A stretch of DNA of 64,000 nt from Pilimelia anulata (GTDB lineage: Bacteria; Actinomycetota; Actinomycetes; Mycobacteriales; Micromonosporaceae): NCBI RefSeq assembly GCF_014647895.1, contig NZ_BMQB01000010.1:46057-110056 (forward strand). The letters are read 5' to 3'. Under the pieces are notes generated by a model that saw only the letters and a list, made by a program, of their open reading frames with translations, was not told the DNA's origin and did not search any database. How positions within the stretch are numbered: position 1 is the first letter of the stretch; every line of letters begins with the position of its first letter. The translations under genes were made by a program, and so were the position numbers. Below, piece by piece: positions 37,672-44,517 of this stretch.

Positions 37672-38589
37672 ATGACCGGACACGTAATGGTCTTCGCCCC
37701 CGTACCGCTGCTGACCGCCACCATCGAATGCCCCGGCGCCACCGACGAACTGCACCTGCACGCCGGCGGCCAGGGCGTGTGGAACGCCCGCATGGTCGCC
37801 ACCCTCGGCGTCCCCGTCACGCTGTGCGCCGCGCTCGGCGGCGAGACCGGCGACGTGCTGCACCACCTGCTCGCCGACGAGGGCCTCACCCTGCGCTCGG
37901 TGGAGCGCGAGGCGAGCAGCGGCTGGTACGTGCACGACCGCCGCACCGGCCAGCGCACCGAGGTGGCCGCGTCGCACGGCCCGGCGCTGACCCGGCACGA
38001 GCTGGACGAGCTGTACGGCCTCGCGCTCGCCGAGGGCCTGCGGGCGAACGTCAGCATCCTCAGCGGCACGCCCGACCCGGCGCTGGTCGCGCCCGAGGCG
38101 TACCGGCGGCTGGCCGCCGACCTCACCGGCAACGGCGCCCGGGTCGTCGCCGACCTGACCGGCGAGCACCTGACCGCGGTCCTGGCCGGCGGGGTCTCGC
38201 TGGTCAAGGTCTCGCACGAGGAGCTGCGCGCCGCTGGCCGGGTCGGCTCCGCGGACCGGGCCGAACTGGTCGACGCGCTGCACGCGCTCGCCGCCGAGGG
38301 CGCGGCCGCCGTGATCATCAGTCGCGCGGCCGAGCCGGCGCTGGCGCTGCTGGACGGGGCCGCGTACGAGATCGCGCTGCCGTCCCTGGAGGTCGCCGAG
38401 CACCGCGGCGCCGGCGACTCGATGACCGCCGCCGCCGCGGCCCGGCTCGCCCGCGGCGCCGACCTGGTCGACGCCGTGCGCACCGGCGCCGCGGCCGGCG
38501 CCGTCAACGTCACCCGGCATGGCCTCGGCACCGGGCATACCGACCTCATCGCCGAGATCGCCGACCGGGTGGAGATGCGGAGGCTGTAG
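37672..38589 (+). CDS. PfkB-family sugar kinase
   Basis: A 305-aa ribokinase-fold kinase, closest in pattern to 1-phosphofructokinase types. It has LHLHAGGQGVWNARMVATLG near 22-41 (sugar-binding GGxxxN), ALGGETGDVLHHLLADEG near 55-72, and EHRGAGDSMTAAAAARLARG near 243-262 with the catalytic GAGDS motif (Asp). SLVKVSHEELRAAG is the usual substrate-loop segment. It phosphorylates a sugar or sugar phosphate not identifiable from sequence. Its stop abuts the surE start without a gap, so the two are coupled. ATG 37672 was chosen; GTG 37663 is an alternative three codons upstream. Confidence 0.85.
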   Translation: MTGHVMVFAPVPLLTATIECPGATDELHLHAGGQGVWNARMVATLGVPVTLCAALGGETGDVLHHLLADEGLTLRSVEREASSGWYVHDRRTGQRTEVAASHGPALTRHELDELYGLALAEGLRANVSILSGTPDPALVAPEAYRRLAADLTGNGARVVADLTGEHLTAVLAGGVSLVKVSHEELRAAGRVGSADRAELVDALHALAAEGAAAVIISRAAEPALALLDGAAYEIALPSLEVAEHRGAGDSMTAAAAARLARGADLVDAVRTGAAAGAVNVTRHGLGTGHTDLIAEIADRVEMRRL

Positions 38590-39405
38590 ATGCGCGTGCT
38601 CATCACCAACGACGACGGGATCGACGCGCCCGGCCTGGCCGCGCTCGCCGCCGCCGTCGCCGCCCGGCACCCGGACGTGGTCGTCGCGGCACCGGTCGGC
38701 GAGGCCAGCGGCGCCAGCGCGGCGCTGTACGCGGTCGCCGACAACGGGCAGCTCCGGCTGCACCGCCGCGAGCTGGCGGCGGCGCCGGGCGTGTCCGCGT
38801 ACGCCGTGGACGCCTCGCCCGCGTACATCGCGCTGCTCGGCGGCCTGGGCACGTTCGGCGCGCCGCCGGACGTCGTGCTCTCCGGGATCAACCGCGGCGC
38901 CAACGCCGGCCACGCCGTCCTCTACTCCGGTACGGTCGGCGCGGCGTTCAGCGGCGCCCGCGGCGGGGCCCGCGGGCTCGCGGTGTCGCTGGACATCCTC
39001 GGCCCGGCGGTCGACCCGCGGGACCTCGGCGACGCCACCACCGGCGGCGCCCGGCTGGACGCCGCGCACGCCGTCGACGATGCCACCCGGCAGTGGGCGC
39101 CGGCCGCCGAGCACGCCGTCGCGCTGCTGCCGCGGCTGGCCGCGCTGCCGCCGGGCACGGTGCTGAACCTGAACGTCCCGGACCGGCCGGCGATCGCCGG
39201 CGTGCGCTGGGCGGAGCTGGCCGACTTCGGCCAGGTGCAGATGTCGATCGCGGAGGCGGGGGAGGGGTTCGTGCGCACGACGGTCGAGGAGACCACCTCG
39301 GCGCCGGTCCCCGGCACGGACCTGGCGCTGCTCGGCGCGGGCTACGCGACGGTCACGGCGCTGCACCCGGCGGCGACGCTCCCGCCCCCGTTCCCCCTGC
39401 CCTGA
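38590..39405 (+). CDS. surE: 5'/3'-nucleotidase SurE
   Basis: A 271-aa phosphatase of the SurE family. RVLITNDDGIDAPGLAALA at residues 2-20 holds the metal-binding Asp pair, APVGEASGAS replaces the usual PxxxxSG loop, and VVLSGINRGANAGHAVLYSGTVGAA at about 97-121 holds the conserved Asn and SGTVGAA motifs. It removes phosphate from nucleoside monophosphates in the cytoplasm. It directly follows the PfkB kinase gene. Its last 53 bases overlap the end of the convergent cofE gene. Confidence 0.9.
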   Translation: MRVLITNDDGIDAPGLAALAAAVAARHPDVVVAAPVGEASGASAALYAVADNGQLRLHRRELAAAPGVSAYAVDASPAYIALLGGLGTFGAPPDVVLSGINRGANAGHAVLYSGTVGAAFSGARGGARGLAVSLDILGPAVDPRDLGDATTGGARLDAAHAVDDATRQWAPAAEHAVALLPRLAALPPGTVLNLNVPDRPAIAGVRWAELADFGQVQMSIAEAGEGFVRTTVEETTSAPVPGTDLALLGAGYATVTALHPAATLPPPFPLP

Positions 39406-40264
39406 CCCCGCCACCGTCCGCGGCCGGCCGGTCCCCGGCGGCGCCCGCGGGTCCGCGCGCCCCGGCGGGGGTTCCCGCGCGGGCGGCGTCGTCCGCGGCG
39501 GCGCGGCCGTCGGCGAGGCCGCGGGCGTACGCCTCGGCCGCGCCCTCGCCGAACATGTCCTCGGCCGCCGGCCGCAGCAGCGCGGCCACGCCGGGGCCGT
39601 CCGGCTCCGCGCCGGTGAGCGGGTACCCGCGCACCAGCACCACCGGCACCCCCGCGGTCTTGCCCTTGACCAGCTCGGCCGCGGCGGCCAGCTCGTCGGC
39701 CACGGCGATCTGCGTGACGGTCAGCGGGTTCCCGTACGGGTCGACCGTCCCGCGGTGGTCGCGCAGCGGCGGCAGCCCCGCGCAGCCGAGCGCGAGGTCG
39801 GTCTGGCCGATCCGCCAGGCCCGCCCGGCCGTGTCCGAGACGATCACCGCGACCCGCCTGCCGTACCGCTCGCGCAGCGCCGTGCGCAGCGCCCGGGCCG
39901 AGGCGTCGGGGTCGACCGGCAGCAGCGCGAGCACGCCCGGCGGCACGTTGGAGGCGTCGATGCCGGCGCCGTTGAGCACGAAGCCGTGCCGGGTCCGGAC
40001 GATCCGGGTCGCCCCGCGCGCGGCGACCACGCCGACCGACTCGGCCCGCAGCGCCGCCGCCCGGGCCGCCTCGCGCGCGGGCCCCGCCGCCGGTACCGGG
40101 ACCAGCCGGCCCTCCGCCTTGGACACGATCTTGCTGGTCACGACGACGACGTCGCCGTCGGCCAGGTCCGGGGCGGCGGCGTGCACGAGCGCGGCGAGGT
40201 CGGCGCCGGGGCGCACCTCGCCGATGCCCGGTACCGGGATGATCCGCAGGCTCATGCCCGTCAT
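39353..40264 (-). CDS. cofE: Coenzyme F420-0:L-glutamate ligase (FbiB N-domain type)
   Basis: A 303-aa enzyme that adds glutamate residues to F420-0. The CofE fold is visible as LRIIPVPGIGEVRPGADLAALV, DGDVVVVTSKIVSKAEGR, EPVGVVAARG-like ESVGVVAARGATRIVRTRHGFVLNGAGIDASNV, VIVSDTAGRAWRIGQTDLALGCAGL and IAVADELAAAAELVKGKTAGVPVVLVRG. The nitroreductase-like C-terminal domain of mycobacterial FbiB is absent. After residue 250 there is only a Gly/Ala/Pro-rich tail, probably unfolded. The partner gene cofD is on the same strand but separated from it by a tyrosinase operon. ATG 40264 and 40255 are both possible starts. Confidence 0.88.
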   Translation of the reverse strand: MTGMSLRIIPVPGIGEVRPGADLAALVHAAAPDLADGDVVVVTSKIVSKAEGRLVPVPAAGPAREAARAAALRAESVGVVAARGATRIVRTRHGFVLNGAGIDASNVPPGVLALLPVDPDASARALRTALRERYGRRVAVIVSDTAGRAWRIGQTDLALGCAGLPPLRDHRGTVDPYGNPLTVTQIAVADELAAAAELVKGKTAGVPVVLVRGYPLTGAEPDGPGVAALLRPAAEDMFGEGAAEAYARGLADGRAAADDAARAGTPAGARGPAGAAGDRPAADGGGVRAGGTGAGASPPGAAP

Positions 40265-40545
40265 GATGCCGCCGACGCGGGTCGGTGCGGGGGGTATGAC
40301 GCGCGCGCTGATCGAGTGATGAAGGTCTCCATACAGGAGGGTGAGCTTTGCCCACTGTGCGGTGAACGCCCGAACCGGGTGACATGCCGGTCCGTTCGGA
40401 TAGTGAGTGGTTGCGTACGCACGGGAACTGGCGTACCCGATCGGGGTGAGCGGCGACCAGCATCGCGGCGACCGACCCATCGCCCGTCGCCGATCAACCG
40501 AGCGAAAGCTGCCGGTTCGGGTCGTCCCCGACGCTGACCATCCCA

Positions 40546-40575
40546 TTGTTGCCGGGAAACCGGCATTGCTAGGTT
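40546..40575 (+). promoter_or_regulatory. Probable promoter and operator of the tyrosinase operon
   Basis: TTGTTG (40546-40551) and TAGGTT (40570-40575) are spaced by 18 bases, a fair vegetative-type promoter. A perfect inverted repeat GCCGG-GAAA-CCGGC (40551-40564) fills the spacer and could be an operator. The rest of the 426-bp gap upstream (40265-40545), which is AT-richer than average, shows no gene. Confidence 0.45.
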
Positions 40576-40588
40576 GCCCGCAATCGGC

Positions 40589-40613
40589 GACCGCGCGGTG
40601 ACACCGCGCGGTC
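40589..40613 (+). promoter_or_regulatory. 5' untranslated hairpin of melC1
   Basis: GACCGCGCGG (40589-40598) and CCGCGCGGTC (40604-40613) form a perfect 10-bp stem with a TGACA loop. It would stand at the very 5' end of the message from the promoter at 40546-40575, 77 bases before the melC1 ATG, and may stabilise the message or attenuate transcription. Confidence 0.5.
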
Positions 40614-40690
40614 GTCGCCGTCTGTCGCACCGCCACACCCACAGCGGCGCGGCGCACGGACCCGCAACGCACACCAGGGGAGAACACTTC

Positions 40691-41140
40691 ATGAGCAATG
40701 TGCAGCGCCGGGATCTGCTGCGGTACGGCATGGCAACGGCCGTCACCGCCACGGCGGTGGTCGGGGTGTCGCAGGTGGCGTTCGGCGCCACCGGCGAGCA
40801 GCCGGGGGGCGCCGCTGCCGCGGCGGCCGACGACCCGCGTGACTTCGACAAGACCTACAAGGGCAAGAAGATCAAGGGCCTGCACGACAAGGCCAACAAG
40901 AAGCACAAGCTCACGATCAACGGCAAGAAGCTCGGGATCATGGTCATCGAGGTCCCGGTGGGCCCGGACTCCAAGGAGACCCAGCTCGCGCTGCTGAGCA
41001 CGCTGACCCACTACGAGCCGTTCCCGCTCGACGAGAAGGACAAGAAGGACGGGCTGCTGAAGCTGGCCGAGAAGGCGGTCGACACCCTCGGCGACGCCGA
41101 GCTGACCGACCTGGCCGGCGACGACCACGACCACCGCTGA
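40691..41140 (+). CDS. melC1: Tyrosinase cofactor / copper chaperone MelC1
   Basis: A 149-aa caddie protein. The N-terminus QRRDLLRYGMATAVTATAVVGVSQVAFGA is a twin-arginine signal (Arg6-Arg7), so it carries folded apo-tyrosinase out and delivers copper. The mature part matches MelC1: DFDKTYKGKKIKG, LTINGKKLGIMVIEVPVG and LLSTLTHYEPFPLDEK, whose Tyr in THYEPF is the residue that sits in the tyrosinase active site in known structures. The His-rich end (DDHDHR) fits copper binding. CAGGGGAG precedes ATG 40691. melC2 follows after 36 bp. Confidence 0.92.
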   Translation: MSNVQRRDLLRYGMATAVTATAVVGVSQVAFGATGEQPGGAAAAAADDPRDFDKTYKGKKIKGLHDKANKKHKLTINGKKLGIMVIEVPVGPDSKETQLALLSTLTHYEPFPLDEKDKKDGLLKLAEKAVDTLGDAELTDLAGDDHDHR

Positions 41141-41176
41141 CCCGACCCCTTCTCTCAACCGGAAAGGCAGCTCATC

Positions 41177-41995
41177 GTGGGCATCCGTAAGAATCAGCGC
41201 AACCTCACCGCGGCCGAGAAGACCGCGTTCGTCAACGCCGTGAAGGCGCTGAAGGCGCAGTCGGGCGGCAAAAACTACGACTGGTTCGTCACCACGCACA
41301 TGCAGTACTTCGCCGTCGTCGGCGGCATCCGGTACGCGCACCAGTCGCCGTCGTTCCTGCCGTGGCACCGGCAGTACCTGATCGAGTTCGAGAACGCCCT
41401 CAAGGCGCACAACCCGGCCGTCGACCTGCCGTACTGGGACTGGACCGTGGACCGGTCGGCGACCGCCGCGCCGTTCACGGCCGACTTCATGGGCGGCAAC
41501 GGCTCCGGCGGCAACGGCCCGGTGACCACCGGCCCGTTCGCCGGCGCGACCAACTGGCGGATCAACGTCAGCAGCACCAGCTCCACCTCGCTGCGCCGGG
41601 CGATCGGCGGCTCGCTGCCGACGTCGGCGCAGGTGAGCCAGGTGCAGGGGCTGTCGACGTACGACGCCTCGCCGTGGAACTCCTCCAGCACCACCGGCAT
41701 GCGCAATCGCATGGAGGGCTGGGTGAGCCCCAACATCCACAACTCGGTGCACGTCTGGGTGGGCGGCCACATGGCCCAGCAGGACTCGCCGAACGACCCG
41801 GTGTTCTGGCTGCACCACGCCAACATCGACCGGCTGTGGTCGCTGTGGCAGACGCAGTGGGGCTGGGGCACCAACCGGTACCTGCCGGGCGGCGGCACCT
41901 CCGGGGTCGTCGACGTCAACGACGTGATGCAGCCGTTCAGCGGCGTCACGCCGACGACGGTGCTCGACCACCGGCCGACGTACACGTACGCCTGA
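41177..41995 (+). CDS. melC2: Tyrosinase MelC2
   Basis: A 272-aa type 3 copper monooxygenase that oxidises tyrosine to dopaquinone for melanin. Copper A ligands are His41 (TTHMQYF), His55 (RYAHQSPSF) and His64 (LPWHRQYL). Copper B ligands lie in NSVHVWVGGHMAQQ and VFWLHHANIDRLW. It has no signal peptide of its own and is exported in complex with MelC1. Length matches Streptomyces MelC2. It lies in an operon with melC1 and is followed by a strong bidirectional terminator. The position between cofD and cofE is unusual. Confidence 0.95.
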   Translation: MGIRKNQRNLTAAEKTAFVNAVKALKAQSGGKNYDWFVTTHMQYFAVVGGIRYAHQSPSFLPWHRQYLIEFENALKAHNPAVDLPYWDWTVDRSATAAPFTADFMGGNGSGGNGPVTTGPFAGATNWRINVSSTSSTSLRRAIGGSLPTSAQVSQVQGLSTYDASPWNSSSTTGMRNRMEGWVSPNIHNSVHVWVGGHMAQQDSPNDPVFWLHHANIDRLWSLWQTQWGWGTNRYLPGGGTSGVVDVNDVMQPFSGVTPTTVLDHRPTYTYA

Positions 41996-42000
41996 TCGAA

Positions 42001-42034
42001 CGCGGTGGGCGGTCGCGCGCGACCGCCCACCGCG
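42001..42034. terminator. Perfect-palindrome terminator between melC2 and cofD
   Basis: The 34 bases are a perfect palindrome; folded, 14-bp arms 42002-42015 and 42020-42033 enclose a CGCG loop. It sits between two convergent stop codons (41995 and 42037) and should act in both directions. Confidence 0.8.
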
Positions 42035-42036
42035 CG

Positions 42037-42990
42037 TCAGCGGTCGGCGGCGGCCAGGGCCGCGTGCACCATCGCCGCGGTCGCCGCGTCGTCGGTCATC
42101 CACAGCGGTACCGCGTGCACCGCGACGCCCGGCACCTCCGCCGCGGCGTCGACCTCGTCGACCAGCCAGGCGTCGAGCAGCCCGTCGGCCGACCGCGCCC
42201 CGTACAGCCCGCCCACGCCGGCAGCGGTGCACGGCGTGCCGACGGCTGCCAGGCACTTGTCGGCCATCCCGCGCACCGGGGTGTCGTCGATGATCGGGGA
42301 CAGGCCCACCACGGGCGCCCGGCCGCCGGCGATGGCGTCGCGCAGCCCCGGTACGGCCAGGATCGGCGCGATGCTCACCACCGGGTTGCTCGGCGCGAGC
42401 AGGACCACGTCCGCGGCCTCGATCGCCGCCAGCACCCCCGGCGCCGGCCGTGCCTGCTCGGCGCCCACGAAGACGAACCGGCGGGCGGTGAGCCGGGCCC
42501 GGTACCGCACCCACCACTCCTGGAAGTGGATCGCCCGCTGCTGCCCGTCCTCCTCGACGACGACGTGCGTCTCCAGCCGCTCGTCGGTGGCCGGCAGCAG
42601 CCGCACGCCCGGCTCCCAGCGCGCGCTCAGCGCCTGGACGACCGCCGAGAGCGGGTACCCGGCGTTCAGCATCGTCGTCCGGACCAGGTGGGTGGCGATG
42701 TCCCGGTCGCCGAGGCCGAACCACTGCGGCTCGGCGCCGTAGGCGGACAGCTCGTCGGCGACCGTCCAGGTCTCGTCGGCGCGGCCCCAGCCGCGCTCGG
42801 GGTCGGCGCCACCGCCGAGGGTGTACAGCACGGAGTCCAGGTCGGGGCAGATCCGCAGGCCGTGCATGATCGCGTCGTCGCCGACGTTGACGACCGCGGT
42901 CACCTCGGCCCCCGCGTCCGCCGCGTACGCCCGCGCGCCGCGCAGGAAGCGCGCCCCGCCGATCCCCCCGGTCAACACCACGATGCGCAT
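42037..42990 (-). CDS. cofD: Phosphoenolpyruvate/2-phospholactate transferase of F420 synthesis
   Basis: A 317-aa CofD/FbiA enzyme that joins the phospho-acid-activated GDP or GMP-linked intermediate to the deazaflavin Fo, giving dehydro-F420-0 or F420-0. MRIVVLTGGIGGARFLRGA at the N-terminus is the nucleotide-binding loop, VTAVVNVGDDAIMHGLRICPDLDSVLYTL the Fo-binding region, and VLLAPSNPVVSIAPILAVPGLRDAI and VVGLSPIIDDTPVRGMADKCL the remaining family blocks. Length is normal. It is fbiA of mycobacteria, where fbiB follows directly. Here a tyrosinase operon on the opposite strand lies between them. Confidence 0.93.
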   Translation of the reverse strand: MRIVVLTGGIGGARFLRGARAYAADAGAEVTAVVNVGDDAIMHGLRICPDLDSVLYTLGGGADPERGWGRADETWTVADELSAYGAEPQWFGLGDRDIATHLVRTTMLNAGYPLSAVVQALSARWEPGVRLLPATDERLETHVVVEEDGQQRAIHFQEWWVRYRARLTARRFVFVGAEQARPAPGVLAAIEAADVVLLAPSNPVVSIAPILAVPGLRDAIAGGRAPVVGLSPIIDDTPVRGMADKCLAAVGTPCTAAGVGGLYGARSADGLLDAWLVDEVDAAAEVPGVAVHAVPLWMTDDAATAAMVHAALAAADR

Positions 42991-43453
42991 GGCCTCATCC
43001 TCGCCCTTCCGGCTCCCCCGCGCGCGCCCGGGGCGGCCCGCCGCGCCGCGGACGCACCCCGATGATCCACCCGCCCGGCCCGCGGGGCCAGCGCCGGCGC
43101 GCGGTCATCGCCGCGGCGTACCCCGGCCGCCCGGCCGACGGTCGCCCACCCGATCGGGTGACGGTCACTCAGTGTATCGATCAATGTTGATCCGGCCGCC
43201 CGGACGAGGCCGAATCCGGGCGCGATCGGGACATGTTTTCCCTGTTCACAGGTCGTGATCTCGGAACGGTAACGATCCATTGTCATCGATCCGGATCGTG
43301 CCCTACCGTTCGGCACCTGATCACGGACCGCAACTCCGTGGCCAGTCCGGGCGCTCCCGCAACGCACCCGGCCACACCCGAACACGCCGACACCCGCCCC
43401 GCACGGCGGTGCCGGCGGTGTGGCGCACCCTCACGCACAAGGGGAAACACACA
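42991..43453. promoter_or_regulatory. 463-bp intergenic region upstream of the protease-like gene
   Basis: No gene is seen here. On the plus strand TTGTCA (43280-43285) and TACCGT (43304-43309), spaced by 18, form a good promoter about 145 bases before the protease-like ATG. GATCAA-TG-TTGATC (43179-43192) is a perfect palindrome. The cofD promoter should lie within the first 150 bases, on the minus strand. AAGGGG before 43454 is the ribosome binding site of the next gene. Confidence 0.45.
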
Positions 43454-44305
43454 ATGCACGGACCATCCGTACGATCGCTGCTGGCCGCCCTCGTCGGCGC
43501 GGCCACGCTGCTCGCACCCGCCGCGGCCGGCGCCACCGACCGCACCCCGGCCCCGGACGCCGGCAGCACCCGGATCATCGGCGGGAACAAGGCCCGCGAC
43601 GGCGCCTACCCGTGGATGACCTGGCTCTCGGTCAAGCACAAGAGCGTCACCTACGTCTGCGGCGGCACCCTCGTCTCACGCGACATCGTCCTGACGGCGC
43701 AGCAGTGCGTCGCCGAGAAGCCGCAGCAGGGCCGCCCGGTGACCATCACCGCGGACATCGGCGAGCTGGACCACACCGAGGCCGCCGCGGCCGGCGCCCA
43801 GCGCAGGGGCGTGCAGTACTACGCCGGCAAGGGCGTCGGCGCCGGCGACTGGGCCGTGGTCAAGCTGGACAAGCCGTTCAAGGCCGCCGCGTACCCGCTG
43901 CTGCCCGCCGACGACACCCTCGACGACGCTGAGGAGGCGCGGGTGCTGGGCTGGGGCCGGACCGCCGCGAACAGCGACAAGCTGTCGCCGGTACTGCGCC
44001 AGGCCGACGTGCTCCAGTACACCGGCCGGCTGTGCAACGCGGCCCGCGACGCCGAGCTGTGCGCCGGCGACCCGAAGGAGCCCGACACCGGCGTCTGCGC
44101 CGGTGACCACGGCGGCCCGCTGATCGCGGCCCCGGCCGCCGCGGCGGCCGACTGGGTCCAGCTCGGCATCACCTCGGTCGTCGACTGCGCGCAGGCCAAC
44201 AAGGTCGGCCGGTACGCCCGGGTGAGCGCCTTCACCGAGAAGATCCAGGCGGCGATCGTCCTGCTGGACGGCACCCCCGCCGGGACGACGGCCGACCGCC
44301 GCTAG
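43454..44305 (+). CDS. Secreted trypsin-fold protein lacking catalytic His and Ser (pseudoprotease)
   Basis: A 283-aa S1-family homologue with a signal peptide (VRSLLAALVGAATLLAPAAAGA) and an intact activation sequence STRIIGGNKARDGAYPW (Ile41-Ile42-Gly-Gly). The domain order is typical: CGGTLVSRDIVLTA, GDWAVVKL with Asp132, RVLGWGRT and YARVSAF. However, the usual TAAHC reads TAQQC, so the catalytic His is Gln84, and GDSGGP reads GDHGGP, so the catalytic Ser is His219. With two of the three triad residues replaced it cannot be a serine protease by the normal mechanism. It is probably a binding or decoy protein, or an inhibitor-type pseudoenzyme. The frame is intact and codon use is normal, arguing for selection. 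Confidence 0.88.
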   Translation: MHGPSVRSLLAALVGAATLLAPAAAGATDRTPAPDAGSTRIIGGNKARDGAYPWMTWLSVKHKSVTYVCGGTLVSRDIVLTAQQCVAEKPQQGRPVTITADIGELDHTEAAAAGAQRRGVQYYAGKGVGAGDWAVVKLDKPFKAAAYPLLPADDTLDDAEEARVLGWGRTAANSDKLSPVLRQADVLQYTGRLCNAARDAELCAGDPKEPDTGVCAGDHGGPLIAAPAAAAADWVQLGITSVVDCAQANKVGRYARVSAFTEKIQAAIVLLDGTPAGTTADRR

Positions 44306-44337
44306 CCGCGGCGCGCGAGACCTTATTGGGGGAAGAG

Positions 44338-44369
44338 TCGGGGCGGGGGCGGTGGAGCCCCCGCCCCGA
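44338..44369 (+). terminator. Terminator after the protease-like gene
   Basis: Thirteen-base arms 44338-44350 and 44357-44369 pair perfectly around a 6-nt loop (GGTGGA), 33 bases after the stop codon at 44305. No T-tract follows. Confidence 0.75.
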
Positions 44370-44517
44370 ACTCCGCTTCCGGGCGGGCCGCCGGGAGGCG
44401 CCGGTCGCCGTCGCTCGTTACCCTGGGTGCCGCGCGGGAATGCCGACCGCGCCGCACGGTCGCCCGCCCGCACCCGATCGGGCCGGCCGTCGCCGTCGAC
44501 ACCGCAGGGAGCCCCCG

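Noticed and set aside
43454..44305. Active trypsin-like protease
   Set aside because: The His and Ser of the catalytic triad are replaced by Gln84 and His219.
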